DNA of 64,000 bases, from NCBI RefSeq assembly GCF_000960475.2, contig NZ_JZDQ02000010.1, positions 62,001-126,000 of the forward strand, in the 5' to 3' direction. Shown here one piece after another: positions 1 to 7,729 of this stretch. A program made the translations under genes and the position numbers. Under the pieces are notes generated by a model. The model was not told the origin of the DNA. It ran no database searches and saw nothing but the letters and a program-made list of their open reading frames with translations. The first letter of the stretch is position 1; every line of letters starts with the position of its first letter. The stretch comes from Nocardioides luteus (GTDB lineage: Bacteria > Actinomycetota > Actinomycetes > Propionibacteriales > Nocardioidaceae).

Positions 1-873
1 GCCCGGATCGGCGCCGTCATCGAGGGCCTGCGCCTGGCCGAGGCCGACGACACCCAGATCCAGGACGTACGCACCGCCCTGCTGCGCCACAAGGTGCTCT
101 TTTTCCGGGCCCAGGACGGGCTCACCGACGAGGAGCAGAGCGCCTTCGCGGCCCGGTTCGGTGAGCTGACGACCGCGCACCCGACGGTCGACACCGGCTC
201 GGGCCGCGTGCTGCGGGTCACCGCCAACGCCGGCATGGCGGCCAACGCCTGGCACACCGACGTCACCTTCGTCGACCGGGTGCCGGCGATCTCGGTGCTG
301 CGCGCGGTGACCCTGCCGCCCTACGGCGGCACCACGATCTGGGCCAACACCGCGGCCGCCTACGACCGGCTCCCGGCGCCGCTGAAGGCGCTGGCCGACG
401 CGCTGTGGGCGGTCCACACCAACTCCTACGACTACGCCCAGCGGGACGAGGAGCACGAGCAGCCCGACGCCAACTACACCCGCGACGACTTCGCCTCGAT
501 CCACTTCGAGACCCGGCACCCGGTCGTCCGCGTCCACCCCGAGACGGGGGAGCGGTCGCTGGTCCTCGGGTCGTTCGTGAAGGAGTTCGACGGGCTCACC
601 TCGACCGAGTCGATCCAGCTCTTCAACCTGCTCCAGGACCGGGTCACCAAGCTCGAGAACACCATCCGCTGGGCCTGGCAGCCGGGCGACGTGGCGATGT
701 GGGACAACCGCGCCACCCAGCACTACGCGGTCGCCGACTTCGACCACCACCCCCGCGAGATGCGCCGGGTCACGGTCGCGGGTGACGTACCGGTCTCGGT
801 CGACGGGCGGCGTTCGGAGGTCCTCCAGGGCGACGCGCGCGCCTACAGCCGGCTGGACGAGCTGATCTCCTAG
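1..873 (+). CDS. TauD/TfdA-family Fe(II)/2-oxoglutarate dioxygenase (5' end outside window)
   Basis: The frame is open from base 1, so the true start lies upstream and 290 residues are visible. The family couples 2-oxoglutarate decarboxylation to hydroxylation of a small substrate such as taurine or an alkyl sulfonate. The metal-binding HxD is visible in WHTDVTF (about residues 84-90). The distal His lies in [11 protein letters not shown] and the 2-oxoglutarate-binding Arg in the following REMRRV. The HTD plus distal H and R set is complete, so the enzyme should be active. The substrate cannot be read from sequence. The stop overlaps the stop of the convergent kinase gene by two bases. Confidence 0.88.
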   Translation, partial: ARIGAVIEGLRLAEADDTQIQDVRTALLRHKVLFFRAQDGLTDEEQSAFAARFGELTTAHPTVDTGSGRVLRVTANAGMAANAWHTDVTFVDRVPAISVLRAVTLPPYGGTTIWANTAAAYDRLPAPLKALADALWAVHTNSYDYAQRDEEHEQPDANYTRDDFASIHFETRHPVVRVHPETGERSLVLGSFVKEFDGLTSTESIQLFNLLQDRVTKLENTIRWAWQPGDVAMWDNRATQHYAVADFDHHPREMRRVTVAGDVPVSVDGRRSEVLQGDARAYSRLDELIS

Positions 874-1370
874 GTCGCCACCACGATGTCGGCGCGGGCC
901 GCGGTGAGGTTCGCGGCGAAGTGCTCGGCCTCGGCGGCCGCCCACGCGTCCCAGTGGGGCGCGAAGGTGTCGCCGTCGCGGTCGAGGCCGCGCTGCTTGC
1001 GCAGCTCCTCCGGGGCATCGACCCAGGCCAGCGCGGTGCGGAAGCCGTCGTACGCCGCAGCCCCGCTGCCCACGCCCTCGATCACCAGCAGCGGGCTCGG
1101 CGGGACCAGGACGGTCTCGGCGAACGTACGCAGGTGCCAGTCGTAGCGGCGGTAGGAGCCCGCGGCGCCTTCGACGAGCGGGAGCAGGACCGTCTCGAGC
1201 TGGGCGATGCCGGCGGCGAGGCCGTCCCAGCCGGCGTACAGGTCGTCCATGTGGATCACCGGTGCCTGGGTCATCTCGGCCAGGGCGGTGGCCAGCGTCG
1301 TCTTCCCGGAGCCGGCGGGGCCGTCGATGCAGATCAGCCGCCCGGGGCCGAGGGTGGCCGGGCGGCTCAT
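870..1370 (-). CDS. Small P-loop kinase, uridine-kinase-like
   Basis: A 166-residue protein with a Walker A loop GPAGSGKTT near residue 20. It is followed by [11 protein letters not shown], which resembles the substrate-binding Asp region of uridine/phosphoribulokinase-type enzymes (typically HxDDFY). It is shorter than true uridine kinases (about 210 residues). A likely role is phosphorylation of a nucleoside or small metabolite, but the substrate is unknown. It lies 44 bases downstream of the membrane-protein gene on the same strand and may be co-transcribed with it. Confidence 0.7.
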   Translation of the reverse strand: MSRPATLGPGRLICIDGPAGSGKTTLATALAEMTQAPVIHMDDLYAGWDGLAAGIAQLETVLLPLVEGAAGSYRRYDWHLRTFAETVLVPPSPLLVIEGVGSGAAAYDGFRTALAWVDAPEELRKQRGLDRDGDTFAPHWDAWAAAEAEHFAANLTAARADIVVAT

Positions 1371-1414
1371 CGCGATCGTGAGGAGATCGGCGGCAGCGGG
1401 AGAGTCGGTCGAGG

Positions 1415-1876
1415 TCAGGAGATGCCGTACTTCTTCAAGATGTCGTTGACGTCGGCCATGTCGTCGTCATCGTCGTCGATCACCGGGCCCTTGGCCGTCC
1501 TCGGAGCCGCGACCGAGGCCGGTCCGGCAGCGCCTGCAGGTGCGGCGCCGGCCGCCTTCCGCGCGGCGCGGCGCGGCCGCTCCTTGGTGGGCAGGACCCG
1601 GGCCAGGAAGATCAGCACGATCGCGAGCGCGGCGATGCCGAAACCGACCCATACGGTCGGGCTGAAGACGAGGCGCGCGGCCCAGTCGGCGATGGCGTCG
1701 ACGATCCGCCCGCCGGCCCGCAGCAGCCCGGTGAGATAGGCCGCCGGGGCGAGCAGCGTCCATCCGAGCGCCTTCACACCGGCGCCGAGACCGCGCCGTC
1801 GGAACGCGACCCAGGTCCAGATCGCGCCCAGCACGGTGAGCGCGGCGGCAAGTGCGAGGTAGGCGCCTTGGTCCAT
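1415..1876 (-). CDS. Hypothetical membrane protein with acidic tract and conserved-looking C-terminal tail
   Basis: A 153-residue protein read from the ATG at 1876; the open frame continues upstream, but that part is low-complexity antisense to the SseB gene. Three hydrophobic segments fall at about residues 4-24, 36-56 and 73-95. A basic Ala/Pro-rich cytoplasmic linker follows, then six consecutive Asp and the tail MADVNDILKKYGIS. The acidic run followed by a short amphipathic helix looks like a docking tail. I do not recognise a named family. It is divergent from the SseB-domain gene. Confidence 0.6.
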   Translation of the reverse strand: MDQGAYLALAAALTVLGAIWTWVAFRRRGLGAGVKALGWTLLAPAAYLTGLLRAGGRIVDAIADWAARLVFSPTVWVGFGIAALAIVLIFLARVLPTKERPRRAARKAAGAAPAGAAGPASVAAPRTAKGPVIDDDDDDMADVNDILKKYGIS

Positions 1877-1955
1877 GCCTCCAGACTCCCACAGCGGCGG
1901 TGACTCGGCACCCGGACTGTCCCCGATATCGGCCCTGATCTTCGGCTGGGGTTCA

Positions 1956-2459
1956 ATGGTGTCGATGAACGACAAGCGACTCCTCGGCTCGGCCTTTCCC
2001 GGCGACACCGGCGAGACCAGCCCCGAGGTCGCGTCCGTGATGAGGTCGTACGCCACCGGCCAGGCCACCCACGCCGACGTGCTCAGCACGCTCGCCTCCG
2101 CCCGGGTGCTCGTCCCGGTCGTCGCGGTGCTGGGAGAGGTCGAGGTCGACGAGGCCGGCCTGGCCCACGACAAGACCTCCGACATGGCCACCGTGCTGCT
2201 CACCGGTGCCGACGGCCGGCAGGCGCTGCTCGGGTTCACCGGCACCGCGCCGCTGCAGGCGTGGCAGGCCGACGCCCGCCCGGTGCCGGTCTCGCTGCGC
2301 GACGCCGCCCAGGCCGCGGTCCATGACGGCGCCGACGCGCTGGTGCTCGATCTGGCCGGCCCGGTGCCGTTCGCCATCGAGGGCGACGACCTGCACAAGG
2401 TCGCCGAGGGCTGGCAGCTGGCGACCGTCGGGCCGCGTACGGCCTGGGTGCGCCCCTGA
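1956..2459 (+). CDS. SseB-domain protein
   Basis: About 167 residues. Possible starts are ATG 1956, GTG 1959 or ATG 1965 (MNDKRLLGS), none with a clear ribosome-binding site. The central part (LVPVVAVLGEVE..., MATVLLTGADGRQALLGFTG, LQAWQADARPVPV) matches the SseB N-terminal domain found in many actinobacterial proteins of unknown role, followed by the usual segment ending in VLDLAGPVPFAIEG. SseB proteins sit beside infC in several actinobacteria. The molecular role is unknown. Confidence 0.75.
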   Translation: MVSMNDKRLLGSAFPGDTGETSPEVASVMRSYATGQATHADVLSTLASARVLVPVVAVLGEVEVDEAGLAHDKTSDMATVLLTGADGRQALLGFTGTAPLQAWQADARPVPVSLRDAAQAAVHDGADALVLDLAGPVPFAIEGDDLHKVAEGWQLATVGPRTAWVRP

Positions 2460-2477
2460 GGCTGTGCGCGACCGGGA

Positions 2478-2508
2478 TTGGGCACACCGGGGAATGTTGC
2501 AGTAGTGT
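2478..2508 (+). promoter_or_regulatory. Candidate promoter of the infC operon
   Basis: TAGTGT at 2503-2508 is a good actinobacterial -10. A weak TTGGGC lies 19 bases upstream at 2478-2483. Transcription would start near 2515 and give a leader of about 300 bases before infC. The rest of the 355-base gap between the SseB gene and infC holds this leader, a mini-ORF and a terminator hairpin; no other gene was seen there. Confidence 0.4.
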
Positions 2509-2695
2509 TCCGTGTTGACCGATCAGCCGACGTACGCCGTCGGTTCGATCCAACAAGCGGAGTTCACGACAGCGTTCTCCCACCCGCATCGACCGCGAGC
2601 ATCAAAGGTCGTCGGGTCCGGTCCCGAAGACAGTGTTCCAGGAATTCTCTGGGGCAGTGGACTCGGTGGTGCGAGCCCCTGTGGGGGTGAGCGTT

Positions 2696-2716
2696 ATGAC
2701 TGGCTTCCGCTTGTGA
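2696..2716 (+). CDS. Putative leader peptide MTGFRL
   Basis: A six-codon ORF (ATG ACT GGC TTC CGC TTG TGA) preceded by a purine-rich GGGGGTGAG about five bases upstream. Its codons 3-6 cover the whole left arm of the terminator hairpin at 2702-2732 and its stop lies in the loop. A translating ribosome would therefore melt the terminator. The position is suggestive, but an ORF this short can arise by chance. Confidence 0.35.
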   Translation: MTGFRL

Positions 2717-2737
2717 CATTGCAGCGGAAGCCTTTTT
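2702..2737 (+). terminator. Intrinsic-terminator-like hairpin in infC leader (attenuator)
   Basis: A perfect 10-bp stem, GGCTTCCGCT (2702-2711) with AGCGGAAGCC (2723-2732), an 11-base loop, then TTTTTC. It sits 78 bases before the infC start inside the presumed transcript, so it must be bypassed conditionally. That is the layout of leaders that control IF3-L35-L20 operons in other bacteria. The stem and T-run are directly visible; the regulatory role is inferred. Confidence 0.7.
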
Positions 2738-2814
2738 CGATTTCCGGACCGCCCGTGCACGCGGCCCGGACAACGAGATCTGAGCCTCCGCAAGCCACAA
2801 CAACTGGAGGACAC

Positions 2815-3498
2815 ATCAGCACTGAGCTTCGTATCAACGACCGGATCCGGGTTCCCGAGGTCCGCCTCGTTGGTCCCAACGGAGAGACGGTCGGCATCGT
2901 GCCGACCCCTGACGCGCTGCGCCTGGCCCAGGAGGCCGACCTCGACCTCGTCGAGATCGCCCCGCAGGGCAAGCCGCCGGTCTGCAAGCTCATGGACTAC
3001 GGGAAGTTCAAGTACGAGAACGCCCAGAAGGCCCGTGAAGCCCGTCGAAACCAGACGAACGTGATCATCAAGGAGATGAAGCTTCGTCCGAAGATCGACA
3101 AGCACGACTACGAGACCAAGAAGGGTCACGTCGTGCGGTTCCTCAACGCTGGGGACAAGGTCAAGATCACGATCATGTTCCGTGGTCGTGAGCAGCACCG
3201 TCCCGAGCTCGGCTTCCGCCTGCTGCAGCAGCTGGCCGACGACGTCGCGGAGCTGGGCTTCGTCGAGTCCTCGCCGAAGCAGGACGGCCGCAACATGATC
3301 ATGGTGCTCGGCCCTCACAAGAAGAAGGCCGACGCCAAGGTGGAGGCGAAGACGGCCAAGGAGGAGAAGGCCGCCGAGCGTGCCGCCGACGAGGCCGCCG
3401 AGAAGGCGGAGCGTACGGCCGCGAACGCCGCCCGTCCGACCTCGACCCCCAAGGTCAAGCGTCGCTCGGAGAACCTCGACCCCGACATCGACCTCTGA
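2815..3498 (+). CDS. infC: Translation initiation factor IF-3 (ATC start)
   Basis: 227 residues. IF3 binds the 30S subunit, blocks premature 50S joining and proofreads start-codon pairing. The mature N-terminus [19 protein letters not shown] is preceded by GGAGG (2806-2810) and an ATC codon at 2815. No in-frame ATG, GTG or TTG fits the ribosome-binding site; the next GTG lies about 28 codons inside the N-domain. Non-canonical infC starts are known to give autoregulation by IF3 itself. The N-domain covers residues 1-75, the linker helix [14 protein letters not shown], and the C-domain about 85-170. A charged Ala/Lys/Glu tail of about 45 residues follows, as in other actinobacteria. First gene of the L35-L20 operon. 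Confidence 0.95.
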   Translation: MSTELRINDRIRVPEVRLVGPNGETVGIVPTPDALRLAQEADLDLVEIAPQGKPPVCKLMDYGKFKYENAQKAREARRNQTNVIIKEMKLRPKIDKHDYETKKGHVVRFLNAGDKVKITIMFRGREQHRPELGFRLLQQLADDVAELGFVESSPKQDGRNMIMVLGPHKKKADAKVEAKTAKEEKAAERAADEAAEKAERTAANAARPTSTPKVKRRSENLDPDIDL

Positions 3499-3565
3499 GT
3501 CGATCCACTGACTTCCGCCGCCGCGGCGCCCCGTGACCGGCCGGACGACGAGAGAAGGAAGAACT

Positions 3566-3778
3566 ATGCCGAAGAACAAGACCCACTCCGGTTCCAAGAA
3601 GCGCTTCAAGGTGACCGGTTCCGGGAAGATCCAGCGCCTGCAGGCCGGCCGCAAGTCCGGCGCTGCGTTCGCCTCTGCGCCGACCACCGGCTCGCGCAAG
3701 AAGCACCGTCGCAACGCTGGTCTGGTGGAGCTCGCCCCCGCCGACGTCAAGCGCGCGAAGAAGCTGCTCGGTCGCTGA
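3566..3778 (+). CDS. rpmI: 50S ribosomal protein L35 (bL35)
   Basis: 70 residues beginning MPKNKTHSGSKKRFKVTGSGKI, the invariant bL35 N-terminus, rich in Lys and Arg throughout (KKHRRNAG near residue 48). The start has a strong purine-rich ribosome-binding site, GAGAGAAGGAAG. An upstream in-frame ATG at 3533 lacks family support. It is part of the large subunit, assembled early with L20, and is 67 bases downstream of infC and 44 bases upstream of rplT. Confidence 0.96.
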   Translation: MPKNKTHSGSKKRFKVTGSGKIQRLQAGRKSGAAFASAPTTGSRKKHRRNAGLVELAPADVKRAKKLLGR

Positions 3779-3822
3779 GCGATCAACCCGAAACTTTCCC
3801 CTAGCATTCAAGGAGCACTGAA

Positions 3823-4206
3823 ATGGCACGCGTCAAGCGCGCAGTGAACGCTGCGAAGAAGCGTCGCACCACCCTCGAGCGGGCCTCCGGTTACCGGGGC
3901 CAGCGCTCGCGCCTCTACCGCAAGGCGAAGGAGCAGGTCACCCACTCGCTGGTCTACTCCTACAACGACCGCCGCAAGAACAAGGGCAACTTCCGTCGTC
4001 TGTGGATCCAGCGGATCAACGCCGCGGCGCGCGCCGAGGGCATGACCTACAACCGCTTCATCCAGGGTCTCAACCTGGCCGGCATCGAGGTCGACCGCAA
4101 GATCCTCGCCGAGCTCGCCGTCAACGACGTGGCCGCGTTCAACGCGCTCGTCGCCCAGGCCAAGGCTGCGCTGCCGGAGGACGTCAACGCCCCGGCGAAC
4201 GCCTGA
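3823..4206 (+). CDS. rplT: 50S ribosomal protein L20 (bL20)
   Basis: 127 residues with the canonical beginning [15 protein letters not shown] and the core [16 protein letters not shown], then [20 protein letters not shown]. bL20 binds 23S rRNA early in 50S assembly; in some bacteria it also represses its own operon through the leader RNA. The ribosome-binding site AAGGAG lies nine bases before ATG. It is the last gene of the infC operon, followed by a strong terminator hairpin. Confidence 0.97.
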   Translation: MARVKRAVNAAKKRRTTLERASGYRGQRSRLYRKAKEQVTHSLVYSYNDRRKNKGNFRRLWIQRINAAARAEGMTYNRFIQGLNLAGIEVDRKILAELAVNDVAAFNALVAQAKAALPEDVNAPANA

Positions 4207-4220
4207 GTCCGACTCCGATC

Positions 4221-4270
4221 GTGGGAGTCTTGGTGTCACCTGGTGACACTGGGACTCCCACGTTCTGTTT
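4221..4270 (+). terminator. Terminator of the infC-rpmI-rplT operon
   Basis: A long hairpin. GTGGGAGTC (4221-4229) pairs with GACTCCCAC (4253-4261), and inside it GTGTCACC pairs with GGTGACAC. The T-rich run GTTCTGTTT follows (4262-4270). It lies 14 bases after the rplT stop. Confidence 0.85.
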
Positions 4271-4291
4271 GTCCACCTACTTGATCACGGG

Positions 4292-5065
4292 GTGAGTGTG
4301 ATTCTCTCTGCTGCCAACGCCCGCCTCAAGGAGATCCGGAAGCTCGCCCGCCGAGCCGTCCGGGCCGAGCGCCGGCAGTTCCTCGCCGACGGGCCCAAGG
4401 CCGTCGAGGGTGCCCTCGGCGTCGAGGGCTGCGTGCAGGAGATCTTCGCGACGGAGGCCGGGGCCGAGACGTACGCCTCGCTGCTGGCCGATCAGCAGGT
4501 GACGCTCGTCGACGACCGGGCCATGGCAGGCCTGTCCGACTCCGTGACTCCCGCCGGCGTGGTGGCGCTGTGCCGGTTCCTCGACGTCCCGCTCGCCGAC
4601 ATCGCCGGCCCGCTCGTGGTGATCTGTGCGGACGTACGCGATCCCGGCAACGCCGGCACGGTCATCCGCTGCGCCGACGCCGCCGGTGCGTCCGGGGTGA
4701 TCCTGGCCGGCGACTCGGTCGACCTCTACAACCCCAAGACCGTCCGCGCCTCGGTCGGCTCCGCCTTCCACCTCCCGGTCGCCATCGAGCGCGACCCGCT
4801 GGTCGCGGTGAAGGCCGCGAAGGCAGCCGGGCTGACCGTCCTCGCCGCCGACATGCACGGCACCGCGGACCTGTTCGCCGCCGACGCGCTCCTGGCCCGG
4901 CCGACGGCCTGGCTGATGGGCAACGAGGCCTGGGGACTTCCGCCGCAGCTGGCCGCCGAGGCCGACGAGATCGTGAGCATCCCGATCTTCGGCAGGGCCG
5001 AGTCGCTCAACCTCTCCACCGCCGCGGCGCTCTGCCTCTACGCGAGCGCCCGCGCCCAGCGCTGA
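4292..5065 (+). CDS. TrmH/SpoU-family 23S rRNA 2'-O-ribose methyltransferase (TsnR-like)
   Basis: 257 residues from GTG 4292 (GTG 4298 is also possible). An N-terminal substrate-binding domain (about 1-95) precedes the SPOUT knot domain. All three SPOUT motifs are visible: DPGNAGTVIRCADAAGASGV, LMGNEAWGLP and IPIFGRAESLNLSTAAALCLY, which bind S-adenosylmethionine in the trefoil knot. The position directly after rplT is the same as tsnR in M. tuberculosis. It probably methylates a guanosine or adenosine ribose in 23S rRNA; the exact site is not deducible. Confidence 0.88.
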   Translation: MSVILSAANARLKEIRKLARRAVRAERRQFLADGPKAVEGALGVEGCVQEIFATEAGAETYASLLADQQVTLVDDRAMAGLSDSVTPAGVVALCRFLDVPLADIAGPLVVICADVRDPGNAGTVIRCADAAGASGVILAGDSVDLYNPKTVRASVGSAFHLPVAIERDPLVAVKAAKAAGLTVLAADMHGTADLFAADALLARPTAWLMGNEAWGLPPQLAAEADEIVSIPIFGRAESLNLSTAAALCLYASARAQR

Positions 5066-5072
5066 ACCCGCC

Positions 5073-5078
5073 TAGAGT
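5073..5078 (+). promoter_or_regulatory. -10 element, leaderless start of the 5085 gene
   Basis: TAGAGT is followed by exactly six bases and then the GTG start at 5085, placing the transcription start on the start codon. Confidence 0.55.
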
Positions 5079-5084
5079 GGGATC

Positions 5085-5426
5085 GTGAGTGACCCCGTGA
5101 TGGACTATCTCGCCGGCGTCGAGCCGGCGAAGCGGGCCTTGATCGAGCACTACTACGACCTCGTGCTCGAGCTGTTCCCGGAGGCCGTCCCCGGCAGGAA
5201 GTACGCGATGGCGTGCTACACGCTGCGTGGCAAGGGGCTGGTCTCGGTGATGGCGACCAGGGCCGGCCTGTCGGTGATCCCGTTCAGCGGCAGCCTGAAC
5301 GCCCAGGTCGCCGGCGACTTCGAGGTCTCCGAGGGCGGTGGCTCGCTCTACTGCACCGTCGAGCGTCCGCTGCCCGACGACGCCTTCCTCGAGCTCGTCC
5401 GCCTGCGTGCGGCTCAGATCGCTTGA
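5085..5426 (+). CDS. DUF1801/YdhG-like small protein
   Basis: 113 residues. The pattern VMDYLAGVEPAKRALIEHYYDLVLELFPEAVPGRKYAMACYTLRGKGLVSVMATRAGLSVIPFSG, written here only to show the order of segments: an N-terminal helix, then Y-A-M-A-C-Y-T-L-R, then a strand ending IPFSG. It resembles the DUF1801 (YdhG/YjbR-type) fold, whose members are called iron-chaperone-like or are uncharacterised. It appears to be transcribed without a leader. No operon partner is obvious; the MerR gene starts 34 bases later behind its own promoter. Confidence 0.6.
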   Translation: MSDPVMDYLAGVEPAKRALIEHYYDLVLELFPEAVPGRKYAMACYTLRGKGLVSVMATRAGLSVIPFSGSLNAQVAGDFEVSEGGGSLYCTVERPLPDDAFLELVRLRAAQIA

Positions 5427-5453
5427 CCTTCATCTCACCTGAAGGCCGATGGT
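5423..5453 (+). promoter_or_regulatory. MerR-type promoter with operator dyad, leaderless
   Basis: TTGACC (5423-5428), a 19-base spacer, and GATGGT (5448-5453) as a weak -10. CCTTCA (5427-5432) and TGAAGG (5440-5445) form an inverted repeat centred in the spacer. An over-long 19-bp spacer holding a dyad is the hallmark of promoters that MerR proteins activate by DNA distortion. The start of transcription would fall at about 5460-5461, on the ATG of the regulator gene, implying autoregulation. Confidence 0.55.
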
Positions 5454-5460
5454 TGCGGGC

Positions 5461-6504
5461 ATGGACGAGCCACTGCTGACGATCGGCGCGTTCGCGCGTG
5501 CCGTGGGCCTGACCGCGAGCGCCCTGCGCCACTACGACGAGTGCGGGCTGCTGGTGCCGGCCGAGGTCGACGCCGGGACTGGATACCGCTACTACACGCC
5601 CGAGCTCGCCGAGCGGGCCCGGCTGATCGTCGGGATGCGCGAGGCCGGGGTGCCGATCGAGACCATGCGCGTGGTGCTCGACTCGCCGGCCGGAGAGGCA
5701 CGGACGGCGCTGGCCGGGTTCCTCGAGGACCAGAGCGCCCGCACGGCGCGGGCCTCCGAGGCCGTACGCGGCGTGCTGGCCGCCGTCGACGCGGGCCCGG
5801 CCGCGAGGCCGGCGGTCGCCGAGCTCCCCGGTCCCGTGCTGGCCGCGGCGATCCGGCAGGTGCGGCACGCGGCCGAGTCCGATCCCGCCTCCGAGCTCGC
5901 CTCCGTCCTGGTCGACGTCGATGGCGCCGGGGTGGACGTGGTCGCCACCAACCGCTACTGGATGGCGGTGCGGGAGCTGCCCGCTGCCGCCGAGGGCGAC
6001 GGCGGGCGGGCTGTGCTGTCCCTGCCCGATGCGGCCGCGCTGGCCGACCGTCTCGACGCGATCAGGACCGCCGAGCTGCGCATCTCCGACGGCACCCTGA
6101 CCCTCGCGGGCCAGTCGCTGGGTCGCGATGCCACCTACCCGGCTCATCGCCTCGTGCTGGCCGGGCTGGAGCCGGCCGGCACCCACGCGGTGCTCGCCAA
6201 GGCAGACCTGCTCGCCGGCCTCGACGCGGCCGGCTACGCCGAGGTCGACCTCTTCCTCGGCGACCAGGCGCGGCTCCGCTCGCCGCACACCGCCGAGCAG
6301 AGCGACGTACGCGGCGTGGTGACCGGCCCGCCGGTCCGGCTCCGGCTGGGCACGGCCCTCTTCGGCCGCGCCCTGGCAGCGTGCCTGGGCGAGGAGGTGC
6401 AGCTGGGCGTGACCGCGCCGGACCGGCCGGTGGTGATCACCTCGCCCTACCAGCCCGGGTTCACCGCGCTGGTCATGCCCGTGCGCCAGCACCCCGAGGG
6501 CTGA
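5461..6504 (+). CDS. MerR-family regulator fused to a DNA polymerase III beta-clamp-like domain
   Basis: 347 residues from ATG 5461 (ATG 5449 also possible). Residues 1-75 are a MerR helix-turn-helix (LTIGAFARAVGLTASALRHYDECGLL, then TGYRYY), followed by a dimerisation helix to about 110. From about 125 to the end the protein resembles the DnaN sliding clamp: PGPVLAAAIRQVRHA, VDVVATNRYWMAVREL (DnaN has ATDRYRLAVREL in actinobacteria), YPAHRLVL, and the terminal VVITSPYQPGFTALVMPVR, which mirrors the DnaN C-terminus ending LLMPVR. It is probably an effector-sensing domain built on the clamp fold. It lies four bases upstream of the MFS gene, so the likely target is the exporter plus itself. Confidence 0.78.
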   Translation: MDEPLLTIGAFARAVGLTASALRHYDECGLLVPAEVDAGTGYRYYTPELAERARLIVGMREAGVPIETMRVVLDSPAGEARTALAGFLEDQSARTARASEAVRGVLAAVDAGPAARPAVAELPGPVLAAAIRQVRHAAESDPASELASVLVDVDGAGVDVVATNRYWMAVRELPAAAEGDGGRAVLSLPDAAALADRLDAIRTAELRISDGTLTLAGQSLGRDATYPAHRLVLAGLEPAGTHAVLAKADLLAGLDAAGYAEVDLFLGDQARLRSPHTAEQSDVRGVVTGPPVRLRLGTALFGRALAACLGEEVQLGVTAPDRPVVITSPYQPGFTALVMPVRQHPEG

Positions 6505-6508
6505 GCGC

Positions 6509-7696
6509 GTGGCAGCGATGACAGGCCGGGGGTTCCGCCCCTGGCTGGCAGCGTCGACCGCCTCGGTCTTCGGCGACTCGGTGACCTTCTTCGCGCTCGG
6601 CTGGGCGGCAGCGGGCTTCGGCGCCGACGCGGCGAGTCTGGTGCTGACCATCGAGGGCATCCCGCTCGCGGTGCTGGTGCTCGCCGGGGGAGTGCTGGCC
6701 GACCGGGTCGGGATCCGCCGGACGATGGCCGCGTGCGACGCCGCGATGGTGCTGGTCATGGCCGCCTTCGCGCTCGGCGCGATCGGCGGTGCCGATCTGT
6801 GGATGCTGGTCGCCGTCGGTGCCCTCTCGGGCACCATCCAGGCGCTGCGCCGACCGGCAGAGGGGGTCTTCCCGCGGCTGTTCGGAGCCGAGGACCTCGA
6901 CCGGCGGATGGCGCTGGTCGGCTCGGCCCATCAGATCGCCCGCACCGCCGGCCCCGCGGCCGGCGGCTTCCTGCTCGGCCACGGCGGCCTGCCGCTGACC
7001 GCCGGTCTGGACGCGGCCACCTACGCCGCGGTGCTGGGTGCGCTGCTACTGGTCCGCCCACCGCACGAGCCGGTCCCGGAGCCCGGCCAGGGCTCGGTCT
7101 GGCGCAGCCTGGTCGATGGCGCGAAGGCAGCCCGGCGCACCCCCGGGGTCGTCCCGGTCCTGGTCGCCATCACCGGCCTCGCCGCGTCGGTCCTGCCGCT
7201 GGTCATGCTCGCCCTGCCGCTCGCCGGCCGCGAGCGCGGCTGGAGCGCGGCCGAGACCGGCCTGGTCTCCGGCGCCTGGGTGGCCGGGGGACTGGTGATG
7301 ACCCTCCTCGTCGCCCGCCGGGGCGCGCCGCGTGCGCCGGTCGCGGTCGCCGGGCCGGTGCTGGCGGTCGCCGGCGTGGTGCTGCTGGCGCTGCGTACGG
7401 AGGTCTGGGTGGGGGTCGTCGCGATCGGCCTGGTCGGCGTGGGCACCACCATGCTGACCAGCTACCTCATCCCGGCCTACGTCGCCCGTACGCCGCCGGA
7501 GATGCTCGCCCGGTTCTCGAGCCTGACCCAGCTGGCCCAGACCGGCCCGGTCCTGGTCGCGACACCGCTGCTGGGTGCGGCTGCCGGGGTCGACGTACGG
7601 CTGGCTCTTGCCGCGGTCGGTGCGCTCCTGCTGACCACCGTGCCGGCGGCCGCCCGGGTCGCCCGGCTGCCGGAGTCGATACCCCAGAGGGTCTGA
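6509..7696 (+). CDS. MFS transporter, 12-helix drug/siderophore-exporter type
   Basis: 395 residues from GTG 6509, chosen because GAGGG lies eight bases upstream (ATG 6518 is the alternative). About twelve hydrophobic segments alternate with short loops. The cytoplasmic loop between helices 2 and 3 carries GGVLADRVGIRRTM, the MFS motif A. A longer loop (about 185-215) divides the two halves. It looks most like the EntS/MFS_3 exporter group. Co-transcribed with the MerR-clamp regulator, so induction by the exported compound is a reasonable inference. Confidence 0.8.
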   Translation: MAAMTGRGFRPWLAASTASVFGDSVTFFALGWAAAGFGADAASLVLTIEGIPLAVLVLAGGVLADRVGIRRTMAACDAAMVLVMAAFALGAIGGADLWMLVAVGALSGTIQALRRPAEGVFPRLFGAEDLDRRMALVGSAHQIARTAGPAAGGFLLGHGGLPLTAGLDAATYAAVLGALLLVRPPHEPVPEPGQGSVWRSLVDGAKAARRTPGVVPVLVAITGLAASVLPLVMLALPLAGRERGWSAAETGLVSGAWVAGGLVMTLLVARRGAPRAPVAVAGPVLAVAGVVLLALRTEVWVGVVAIGLVGVGTTMLTSYLIPAYVARTPPEMLARFSSLTQLAQTGPVLVATPLLGAAAGVDVRLALAAVGALLLTTVPAAARVARLPESIPQRV

Positions 7697-7719
7697 TACA
7701 GAGAAGGTAAATCTGTTTC
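7695..7719. promoter_or_regulatory. Imperfect inverted repeat upstream of the DUF2236 gene
   Basis: GATACAGA (7695-7702) and TCTGTTTC (7712-7719) match at seven of eight positions around a 9-base spacer. It ends 10 bases before the ATG at 7730, so it would lie over the promoter. It looks like an operator; the regulator is unknown. Confidence 0.4.
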
Positions 7720-7729
7720 ACTCGTGGGT

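Noticed and set aside
2478..2690. 70-codon ORF before infC
   Set aside because: Arg/Ser-rich composition and position in the leader region; no start signal.
2512..2814. N-terminal extension of infC from TTG 2512 or GTG 2713
   Set aside because: It would read through the terminator hairpin and lacks family similarity; the ATC at 2815 has the ribosome-binding site.
5461..6504. Sequencing frameshift joining a MerR gene to an unrelated gene
   Set aside because: One uninterrupted frame with uniform codon use and no internal start signal at the junction.
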